In this document: positions 1 through 5,587 of the stretch, one piece after another
Position numbering within the stretch: the stretch's first letter is position 1
Layout: each line of letters opens with the position of its first letter
Assembly (NCBI GenBank): GCA_937900305.1
Contig: CALCCV010000263.1
Coordinates: 1 to 9,770 of the forward strand
From: an uncultured Pseudobdellovibrionaceae bacterium
Lineage (GTDB): Bacteria; Bdellovibrionota; Bdellovibrionia; Bdellovibrionales; Bdellovibrionaceae
Direction of reading: 5' to 3'
DNA length: 9,770 nt
Notes under the pieces: generated by a model
The model's input: only the letters and a program-made list of their open reading frames with translations
Told to the model about the DNA's origin: nothing
Database searches by the model: none
Translations under genes and position numbers: made by a program

Positions 1-739
1 GTGACCTCGAATAATTGAAGTGCGTGATCGCCCGCCACTGGCCCCTGGGCTCGCTCCGCCCCGAATGTGTACTGACGAAAAAAACAATTTCAACATCTGG
101 ATGATCTTCTTCGACTTTCACGATATTGAAGGGTTCATTTTCAAACAGGAAAACCCGGTTGTATTTGGTTTTCACTTCACCCAACCAATTTGATTTAAAT
201 TCGGCGTCCTCTAATTTCGAGTCGGGCTTGAGGACCAAATTCTTTTCGGCTGAAACCAAGGGAAACCCTCTCTGCACCAGGGATTGCACGGAGCCCTCCC
301 ACATGCGGGGAACATCTCGGCCCGTGAGGTAAACGACCTCTGACCCCAGATTTGCGACTTCCCGCACGAAGGCCTGAGCTCCCTCATATGGCTCATCCAA
401 GTGGAGATGGTGGTTCGCAAAGAAATGTTTTTCCCAAAACTTGTGCAGGTCTGCGCGCAGTTCTGGAATCGCGTCTTTGGCCGCTCCCGCCCGTTCCAAG
501 GGACCATCAATGAACCAATCCATCGGTTGCCAATCCATCTTTTCGACGAAATGGAGATGATCTGAGTGGCGGCGCTGAGCCTCGGGATCCTCTCGAAATA
601 ACTGTAAGATATGGCGAATCCTCGGCGTCACATCGAATAGAGTCGAATCCAGATCAAAAACGATCAAAACCCTCTCGTTACGTGCTCGGCACTCGCCGAT
701 TTCAGATAAAATCCATTGGAGATTTTCATGTGTTTTCAA
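1..739 (-). CDS. HAD-superfamily hydrolase, 3'-truncated by window edge
   Basis: A long open frame runs from an in-frame stop at 746-748 to the left edge, giving about 246 codons. The frame has no ATG near its beginning. I place the start at TTG 739 (MKTHENLQWILSEIG...); a TTG at 667, just before the first motif, is the alternative. HAD motifs are visible in order. Motif I is VFDLDSTLFD (nucleophile D29, acid D31), motif II is VVYLTGRD (T139), motif III is probably the lysine in LVLKPD (about K171), and the motif IV region is VFLFENEP (about 200-202). About 100 residues lie between motifs I and II and probably form a cap. This family usually makes phosphatases or other phosphoryl-transfer enzymes; the substrate is not evident. 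Motif I does not look like phosphonoacetaldehyde hydrolase. The gene is divergent from phnDCE and shares its intergenic control region. The family call is firm; the start and the role are uncertain. Confidence 0.82.
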   Translation of the reverse strand, partial: MKTHENLQWILSEIGECRARNERVLIVFDLDSTLFDVTPRIRHILQLFREDPEAQRRHSDHLHFVEKMDWQPMDWFIDGPLERAGAAKDAIPELRADLHKFWEKHFFANHHLHLDEPYEGAQAFVREVANLGSEVVYLTGRDVPRMWEGSVQSLVQRGFPLVSAEKNLVLKPDSKLEDAEFKSNWLGEVKTKYNRVFLFENEPFNIVKVEEDHPDVEIVFFVSTHSGRSEPRGQWRAITHFNYSRS

Positions 740-775
740 TTGCTCTCAACCGTGTTCTTATCTTTCTTCCCAGTC

Positions 776-827
776 GTGCTTCTTATTGTGCTTCTTTCTT
801 ATTGGGCTTCTTATTATTGTGCTTCGC
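776..827. repeat. Four imperfect copies of a TTGTGCTTCTTA-type motif
   Basis: Direct near-repeats begin with GTGCTTCTTATT at 776-787. They continue with ATTGTGCTTCTT at 785-796, ATTGGGCTTCTT at 801-812 and ATTGTGCTTCGC at 816-827. On the minus strand this is a purine-rich leader, AAGAAGCACAATAA repeated, lying 37-88 bases upstream of the HAD TTG start. The spacing is irregular (9, 16 and 15 bases). It could be a protein- or RNA-binding tract or simple slippage-derived low-complexity sequence. No function is recognised. Confidence 0.6.
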
Positions 828-873
828 AATCGATATTCTCGGGCGTCGTCTCAAGCCTGTTGCCGGGCCAAAG

Positions 874-892
874 GGCTCCTTGAGGCGCCTCT
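874..892 (-). promoter_or_regulatory. Left copy of outward-facing 19-base inverted element
   Basis: Read on the minus strand from 892 to 874, the sequence is AGAGGCGCCTCAAGGAGCC. It contains the perfect 10-base palindrome GAGGCGCCTC (882-891). It matches the right copy at 993-1011 at 17 of 19 positions, in inverted orientation. It sits about 135 bases upstream of the HAD start and points toward that gene. It is a candidate operator, leader element or recombination arm; no known regulator site is recognised. Confidence 0.6.
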
Positions 893-992
893 AAATATTC
901 TTCAAACATAGAGTTTTTCTTGGCCAAGTCATTAAGTTTTGCTAGGTTCCGGGCGATTTTATTGATTCCCTAAATGTTTCTTATGCCTCAAC
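893..992. promoter_or_regulatory. AT-rich divergent promoter segment (inferred)
   Basis: These 100 bases lie exactly between the two inverted elements and contain no gene. They are the likeliest site of the promoters for the phn operon (plus) and the HAD gene (minus). A weak plus-strand sigma70-like candidate is TTGGCC (920-925), a 17-base spacer, then TAGGTT (943-948). Its -35 box lies inside a perfect palindrome, CTTGGCCAAG (919-928), which could be an operator. The match to consensus is poor, so only the general location is proposed. Confidence 0.35.
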
Positions 993-1011
993 AGAGGCGC
1001 CTCGAGGACCC
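993..1011 (+). promoter_or_regulatory. Right copy of outward-facing 19-base inverted element
   Basis: The sequence AGAGGCGCCTCGAGGACCC contains the palindrome GAGGCGCCTC (994-1003) and is the inverted partner of 874-892. It is preceded by GCCTC at 985-989, so GCCTC(985)-AACA-GAGGC(994) can form a hairpin that competes with the internal palindrome. It ends 42 bases before the phnD start and would lie in the phnD leader transcript if the promoter is at 893-992. Confidence 0.6.
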
Positions 1012-1041
1012 ATGAAATTGCTAAATACTAAGTTAAATACC

Positions 1042-1047
1042 AAGGAG
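1042..1047 (+). promoter_or_regulatory. phnD ribosome binding site, decides the start
   Basis: AAGGAG lies 6 bases before ATG 1054. It supports that start over the in-frame ATG at 1012, which would add a 14-residue hydrophilic extension in front of an otherwise standard lipoprotein signal peptide. Confidence 0.8.
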
Positions 1048-1053
1048 ACTCTC

Positions 1054-1962
1054 ATGTTGCGAAATCTGGTTTACATCGGTGCAATCGCCCTGGCAGTAGC
1101 CCTCGCAGGCTGCACAAAAAAAGAGGAATTGGGCACGGCTTCCAATCCCATTAAACTTCACTTCGTTCCCTCGGTCGACGCAAAAGTGATCGAATCTAAT
1201 TCCCAAGTTTTTAAAGCGTTTCTCGAAAAAAATACGCCTTACAAATATGAAATTTCAATTCCGCAATCTTACGTCGCGGTGGTTGAGTCTTTCGGCACCA
1301 AACGGGCCGATATTGCCGCTATCAACACATTCGGTTACGTTTTGGCGCACGAAAAATATGGCGCTCAAGCATTACTTACTGTTTTGCGGCACGGAGCTTC
1401 CACCTACCAGTCCCAATTTCTGGCGCGCACAGACAGTGCGATCAACTCTGTGGCTGACCTCGCCGGCAAAAAAATTGCTTTCGTTGATCCAGCTTCCACT
1501 TCTGGCTACTTGCTGCCACTCAAAACCTTGAAAGACAAAAACATCGAACCCAAAGAGACGGTTTTTGCTTCGAAGCACGACAACGTAGTTTCAATGATCT
1601 ACCAAGGCCAAGTCGATGCTGGCGCAACGTTTTATTCGCCTCCCGCCGATGGCAAAATTGAAGATGCTCGACGACTCGTTCTGACTCAATATCCTGATGT
1701 TGAAGCCAAAGTAAAAATTGTCGAACTCTCTGAGCCAATCCCTAATGATCCAATCATTTTCCGCAAAGAGATGACCGAGGAAATGAAGCAAAAAATTGTG
1801 CAGGCATTTCTAGATTTCGTGGCAACTCCTGAAGGTAAAACGGCTTTCAAAGAAATCTACGGTGTCACTGAACTCAAAAAAGCGACCGACACTGACTACG
1901 ACGCCGTTCGAAAAATGCTCACGTCTTTGGGCAAGAGCGCCACTGAACTCATGCAGAAATAA
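1054..1962 (+). CDS. phnD: PhnD-family phosphate/phosphite/phosphonate ABC transporter substrate-binding lipoprotein
   Basis: This 302-residue protein should capture a phosphorus oxyanion or phosphonate at the membrane surface and deliver it to PhnE. Residues 1-19 are a lipoprotein signal peptide ending in the lipobox LAGC, with lipidated C20, then a TKKEE linker. The remainder fits the PhnD-like periplasmic-binding fold. It has the N-terminal LHFVPSVDAK segment (35-44), SYVAVVESFGTKRADIAAINTFGY (72-95), the ligand-binding loop FVDPASTSGYLLP (143-155), and the hinge-side SEPIPNDPI (226-234). It is the first gene of phnDCE, followed 54 bases later by phnC. AAGGAG at 1042-1047 supports this start. 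The family call is strong. The true ligand (phosphate, phosphite, phosphonate or another oxyanion) cannot be read from the sequence. Confidence 0.9.
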   Translation: MLRNLVYIGAIALAVALAGCTKKEELGTASNPIKLHFVPSVDAKVIESNSQVFKAFLEKNTPYKYEISIPQSYVAVVESFGTKRADIAAINTFGYVLAHEKYGAQALLTVLRHGASTYQSQFLARTDSAINSVADLAGKKIAFVDPASTSGYLLPLKTLKDKNIEPKETVFASKHDNVVSMIYQGQVDAGATFYSPPADGKIEDARRLVLTQYPDVEAKVKIVELSEPIPNDPIIFRKEMTEEMKQKIVQAFLDFVATPEGKTAFKEIYGVTELKKATDTDYDAVRKMLTSLGKSATELMQK

Positions 1963-2016
1963 AAAACTCATTTTGATTTTGCGAATGATCGGACCGGTAG
2001 CGGGCAAAGAGGGAAC

Positions 2017-2787
2017 ATGGACGACATCCAGCTGAAGATTTCAAATCTGAACAAAGTGTACGACAATGGCGTCCACGCATTGAAAAATGTTTCGTTCAAC
2101 GTAAAGAAGGGTGAATTTTTGGTGGTCATCGGCCTCTCTGGCTCCGGCAAATCCACCCTCCTTCGCTGCATCAATCACCTGCACGCTCCAACCTCAGGCC
2201 AGATTCTTTTTGAAAATCGGGATATCACCCACCTCTCTTCGTCAGAAATTCGTGGTCTTCGCAAAGAGATCGGTATGATTTTTCAACACTTCAACCTGAT
2301 TCCTCGCCACAGCGTTTTGTCGAACGTATTGATGGGTGCCTTGGGTCGAACGGGAACCCTGAACAGCATTTTCAAATTCTTTTCAGAGTCCGATCGCAAA
2401 CGGGCACTGGAATGCCTCAATCTCGTCGGCATTCGCGAAAAAGCGGCCATCCGTGCTGATCAACTCTCGGGCGGCCAACAGCAGCGTGTGGCGATAGCTC
2501 GTGCGCTACTGCAAGGACCTAAGATTCTCCTCGCTGATGAGCCTGTCGCCAGTCTCGATCCAGCCACCTGCCATTCCGTGATGGACTATCTTCGCAAAAT
2601 CAATCAAGAGTTGGGAATCACCATTGTGTGCAACCTGCACTTTCTCAGCCTGGTTCGGCAGTACGCCACGCGAGTCATTGCACTTCGAAACGGCGAACTC
2701 GTGTTTGAAGGATCCCCACAAAACATCGATGAGTCCTGGTTTCGTAAAATCTATGGCGAAAGCGCTAAAGAAGTTCACATCAATTAG
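2017..2787 (+). CDS. phnC: Phosphonate-type ABC transporter ATP-binding protein
   Basis: A 256-residue cytoplasmic ATPase that powers import through PhnE. All nucleotide-binding motifs are intact: Walker A GLSGSGKST (39-47), Q-loop Q90 in GMIFQHFNL, signature LSGGQQQRVAIARAL (150-164), Walker B ILLADEP (170-176), D-loop SLD (179-181) and switch histidine H208. The MIFQHFNLIPRHSVLSNVLMGALG segment and the overall length are typical of PhnC rather than of other importers. The start ATG is preceded by AGAGGG (2008-2013) at a rather short distance. It lies in the same operon as phnD and phnE, with 9 bases to phnE. Confidence 0.92.
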   Translation: MDDIQLKISNLNKVYDNGVHALKNVSFNVKKGEFLVVIGLSGSGKSTLLRCINHLHAPTSGQILFENRDITHLSSSEIRGLRKEIGMIFQHFNLIPRHSVLSNVLMGALGRTGTLNSIFKFFSESDRKRALECLNLVGIREKAAIRADQLSGGQQQRVAIARALLQGPKILLADEPVASLDPATCHSVMDYLRKINQELGITIVCNLHFLSLVRQYATRVIALRNGELVFEGSPQNIDESWFRKIYGESAKEVHIN

Positions 2788-2796
2788 GAGCAGCCC

Positions 2797-3834
2797 ATGA
2801 TCAAGCCATCGAAGAAACTAAATCTTCGCCGTTACCTTCTCGATGCCTCCTGTTTTGGATTTTTAATTTTGATCGCCGTTTTTGCGATCTTTCAGCCGAG
2901 CGACGAAATTTGGCGCAACTTGAGTCTGATTTTTGGTGGCCTCTTAGCTGCCCTCCTGATGGGAGCCGCTGGTAGTTATCTTCTCGAAAAACTAAATGTG
3001 GAAACTCTCGGCTCTGTTATTTTTCCAGATCGAATTCAATCCCTCTCTGCATTGAACAAAAGATTTCCTCGATTCTGGCTGGTTCAACTATTCTTGTTTT
3101 TGATAGTCACATTCGTTGTCGGGGCCATCAAAACCAAAGCGAGTTTCACCGAGTTGTTTGATGAAGATGGTTTTAATGGGGCTGTTCGACTTTTTGCAGG
3201 CCTCCTCAGTCCCAATATGGATGTTTTGCCAAAAGCTCTCGTCAACATCATCGAAACTGTTTTTATGGCCTTTATGGCGACAGCGCTCGCCATTCCATTT
3301 GCATTTGTGCTCAGCTTTTTATGCGCTCGAAATATTATGAAACATCCGGCCGCCTTCGCCGTTTATATGTTCCTTCGCACAGGACTTAACATCACCCGCT
3401 CGATTGAAGCTCTCATCTGGGCGATCATATTTAGTGTCTGGGTCGGAATCGGGCCCTTTGCCGGCATGATGGCGCTGATGATTCACTCGATCGCCTCGCT
3501 AGCAAAGCAGTATTCCGAAATGGTCGAAAGCATTTCAGAAGGTCCCATCGAAGGCATTCAAAGCACGGGCGCAAACGTCTTGCAGACAATTTGGTTTGCG
3601 GTCGTACCTCAGGTTATTTTACCTTATATCTCATTTACGGTTTATCGATGGGATATCAATGTTCGCATGGCGACGATCATTGGTTTGGTTGGCGGTGGTG
3701 GCATCGGCACCATGTTGATTCAATATCAGGGTCAAGCCATGTGGCCCGAAGTGGGATGCATCATTCTTGTCATTGCCGTGGTTGTGTGGATGATGGATCA
3801 AGCTTCAGCCTATATTCGAGAAGCGCTCAAATAA
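2797..3834 (+). CDS. phnE: Phosphonate-type ABC transporter permease with N-terminal extension
   Basis: A 345-residue inner-membrane permease forming the import channel. The C-terminal core (about 145-345) matches PhnE. It has LNITRSIEALIWAIIFSVWVGIGPFAGMMALMIHSIASLAKQYSE (197-241), then the EAA-type ATPase-contact loop EGPIEGIQSTGA (248-259), then LPYISFTVYRWDINVRMATIIGLVGGGGIG (275-304). Hydrophobic segments lie at about 15-32, 43-63, 93-111, 150-178, 203-232, 264-283 and 318-333. The first two segments, with the linker to about residue 90, look like additional N-terminal membrane sequence, making the protein longer than PhnE of about 260-290 residues. AGGAG overlaps the phnC stop codon and provides the ribosome binding site. 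It is the last gene of the operon. Confidence 0.9.
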   Translation: MIKPSKKLNLRRYLLDASCFGFLILIAVFAIFQPSDEIWRNLSLIFGGLLAALLMGAAGSYLLEKLNVETLGSVIFPDRIQSLSALNKRFPRFWLVQLFLFLIVTFVVGAIKTKASFTELFDEDGFNGAVRLFAGLLSPNMDVLPKALVNIIETVFMAFMATALAIPFAFVLSFLCARNIMKHPAAFAVYMFLRTGLNITRSIEALIWAIIFSVWVGIGPFAGMMALMIHSIASLAKQYSEMVESISEGPIEGIQSTGANVLQTIWFAVVPQVILPYISFTVYRWDINVRMATIIGLVGGGGIGTMLIQYQGQAMWPEVGCIILVIAVVVWMMDQASAYIREALK

Positions 3835-3946
3835 CGACGACGCAGGCCTGTCATTCTGGAGATTCTGCTGACAACATGAGCTCAGTTCATTAGCTTTTCC
3901 ATGCGATCACTGGGATGTGATCAATGGTTCTTTCTCGGGAGGTTGA
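3835..3946. other. Intergenic gap between phnE and the carboxypeptidase gene, no clear terminator
   Basis: I see no GC-rich hairpin with a T-run after phnE. The segment holds short palindromes (CAGGCCTG, TGAGCTCA) and the inverted repeat at 3899-3927. Read-through from phnE, or a promoter here, are both possible. Confidence 0.5.
3899..3927. repeat. Inverted repeat upstream of the carboxypeptidase gene
   Basis: GATCAC (3905-3910), TGGGAT, GTGATC (3917-3922) is a perfect 6-base inverted repeat. Outside it CCAT (3899-3902) pairs with ATGG (3924-3927) across a small bulge. It lies 20-48 bases before the start codon and 10 bases before the ribosome binding site GGGAGG (3937-3942). It could be an operator or an mRNA hairpin; there is no following T-run to suggest a terminator. 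Confidence 0.5.
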
Positions 3947-4918
3947 ATGAAGGCTTTAGTGAATTTTTTTGGAATTGAGATGAGCGCTGGTCCTAGTTTC
4001 TGGACGCGTATGGGAATCAAAACAAGTTTTGGAATCGGAATCGGAACCTCTGCAGTCTTGTGGAGTTTAGGGTCTTTCGCTCAATTGGCCCCGAATGCAA
4101 CTCCGTACGAAAAGATCGAAGCTTTTGTGGCTCAGGTGGCACAGACTCACCCCGAAACCACCAAAACGATTGTGATCGGCGATTCTGACAGTGGCCGGCC
4201 TATCGTGGGTTTGAAGATCGGCAATGGACCACTGAAAAATCTGGTCGTAGCGACTCATCACGGAAACGAATATGGTTCGACCGAAGTGGCTAAGGCTGTT
4301 GCCGAATCTTTGGCGGCTCAGCCAATTGAAGGACAGACGATTTATGTGATCCCTGTCTTAAATATCGGTGGTTACAATCGCGGACGTCGCGAAGAAAGTG
4401 CAAATGGTCGAAACTGGGATCCCAACCGAAACTACCCTGGCCCCTGCGCCACAGAAGGTCCTTTCACGCTGAAGTCGACGAAAGCTCTCGCAGATTTCGT
4501 TGATCGCGAAGGAATCGTGTCATCAGCCACCCTGCACACCGCCTATCCCGCAGTTCTTTATCCATGGGGAATTTCAAGCCGCGATTTGACCACTGCTTAT
4601 GATGCGATTTTTATAAAATTGGCTGAACTTGCGACGGCCGTCAGCGGTTATGAATTTGGCAATAGCACAGAGGTTTTGTACGCTGCCGACGGCACATTTG
4701 AAGATTATGCCTACTGGAAACACGGAATTTGGTCTTTACTTTATGAATTGGGTGAAAGCATGAGTCCAAGCCAGAGCCAAATTGCTGAGATGATTCGTGT
4801 GAACGTGCCCGGCATTCGTGAAACCTTGGTGCAGAGCCAACCTGCACGCGCCGTGGACCATTCCTTCACTGGCCGCTGCGATGTTTTCGCAAACTCTTTA
4901 GATCGACATGATGAATAG
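3947..4918 (+). CDS. Exported M14-family zinc carboxypeptidase
   Basis: A 323-residue metallopeptidase of the carboxypeptidase A fold. The zinc ligands are visible as HGNE (H105, E108) and the later H197 in ATLHTAYPA. The substrate-binding arginine is in DPNRNYPG (R161) and the catalytic glutamate in LLYELGE (E267). ADGTFEDYAYWKHGIW (248-263) is the usual segment before that glutamate. GGGAGG (3937-3942) supports ATG 3947. An N-terminal basic region is followed by a hydrophobic stretch (about 27-45) ending SFA-Q, which resembles a signal peptide with an unusually long n-region; ATG at codon 22 would give a more standard one. It should act in the periplasm or outside the cell on peptides or on peptidoglycan stem peptides; the substrate is unknown. 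The 3' end overlaps the next gene. Confidence 0.85.
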   Translation: MKALVNFFGIEMSAGPSFWTRMGIKTSFGIGIGTSAVLWSLGSFAQLAPNATPYEKIEAFVAQVAQTHPETTKTIVIGDSDSGRPIVGLKIGNGPLKNLVVATHHGNEYGSTEVAKAVAESLAAQPIEGQTIYVIPVLNIGGYNRGRREESANGRNWDPNRNYPGPCATEGPFTLKSTKALADFVDREGIVSSATLHTAYPAVLYPWGISSRDLTTAYDAIFIKLAELATAVSGYEFGNSTEVLYAADGTFEDYAYWKHGIWSLLYELGESMSPSQSQIAEMIRVNVPGIRETLVQSQPARAVDHSFTGRCDVFANSLDRHDE

Positions 4919-5582
4919 CCAATCAAAAACTGCAGCGGTTTTTGGTGCAACAGGATTGATTGGACAGTCACTGCTGCGCCTGCTGATTTCCGAGGAGCGA
5001 TACTCTAAAGTGATCGCTCCGACTCGCAACCCCCTCCAGATGAGATTGGGCAAGGTCGAGAACCCTCAGTTCTCATTTTCCTCAGATTTGGGATTGAGGA
5101 TCTCTGGCGCAACGGACATCGACGACGCCTTCTGCTGCTTGGGATCGACAATTTCGAAAGCGGGCTCTCAAGAAAAGTTTGCAGAGATTGATCTGCACGC
5201 CGTCGTAGCTTGCGCAAAATGGACACTCGAACGGGGTGCCAAGCACTTTTTGGTGGTCTCATCGATGGGCGCTAGTGCGCAGAGTTCTGTCTTTTACAAT
5301 CGCACGAAAGGTCAAATGGAGGATGCTTTGAAGACTTTAGGATTTCAGCGTCTGTCGATCTTTCGCCCTTCACTTCTGCTGGGTGAACGCGAAGATTCGC
5401 GACCACTTGAGAAATTTTCTCAAGCCGTCGCACCTTTTGTGAATCCCTTTCTCAAAGGGTCCCTTCGCCACTATCGAGCCATTTCATCCGAGGTTGTCGC
5501 TGCAGCTATGTTGGCCGAAGCCACTCGTCCTTCGCCGCCGGGAGTTCAAACTCTTCTTTCCGGCGACATTGAAAGAATCTAG
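4908..5582 (+). CDS. NAD(P)-binding atypical SDR, TIP30/HTATIP2-like
   Basis: A 224-residue Rossmann-fold protein. The N-terminal nucleotide-binding motif is VFGATGLIG (11-19). FCCLGSTISKAGS (75-87) is a hallmark of the TIP30/HTATIP2-like group. The SDR serines S118-S119 and the YxxxK pair Y130/K134 (FYNRTKGQME) are present, followed by IFRPSLLLGERED. The length matches that group. The start ATG (4908, with a second ATG at 4911) overlaps the end of the carboxypeptidase gene by 11 bases and has no strong ribosome binding site, so translational coupling is likely. The cytoplasmic substrate or partner is unknown; in this group the name oxidoreductase is usually inferred from the fold. There is no evident functional link to the peptidase beyond the operon. 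Confidence 0.85.
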   Translation: MMNSQSKTAAVFGATGLIGQSLLRLLISEERYSKVIAPTRNPLQMRLGKVENPQFSFSSDLGLRISGATDIDDAFCCLGSTISKAGSQEKFAEIDLHAVVACAKWTLERGAKHFLVVSSMGASAQSSVFYNRTKGQMEDALKTLGFQRLSIFRPSLLLGEREDSRPLEKFSQAVAPFVNPFLKGSLRHYRAISSEVVAAAMLAEATRPSPPGVQTLLSGDIERI

Positions 5583-5587
5583 GAATC

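Noticed and set aside
1..739. HAD protein as phosphonoacetaldehyde hydrolase (PhnX) linked to the transporter
   Set aside because: Motif I is FDLDSTLFD, not the PhnX-type motif, so neighbourhood alone cannot support that function.
682..894. Plus-strand GTG-started ORF of 70 codons with a hydrophobic middle
   Set aside because: It overlaps the 5' end of the HAD gene, has no ribosome binding site, and its hydrophobic look comes from the TTGTGCTTCTT repeats.
1012..1053. Upstream ATG 1012 as the phnD start
   Set aside because: ATG 1054 has AAGGAG at ideal distance and gives a compact lipoprotein signal; the extension is hydrophilic and repetitive.
3905..3922. CRP-type binding site
   Set aside because: The half-sites are GATCAC-N6-GTGATC, the opposite polarity to TGTGA-N6-TCACA.
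3835..3946. Rho-independent terminator after phnE
   Set aside because: The inverted repeat present is not GC-rich and no T-run follows it.
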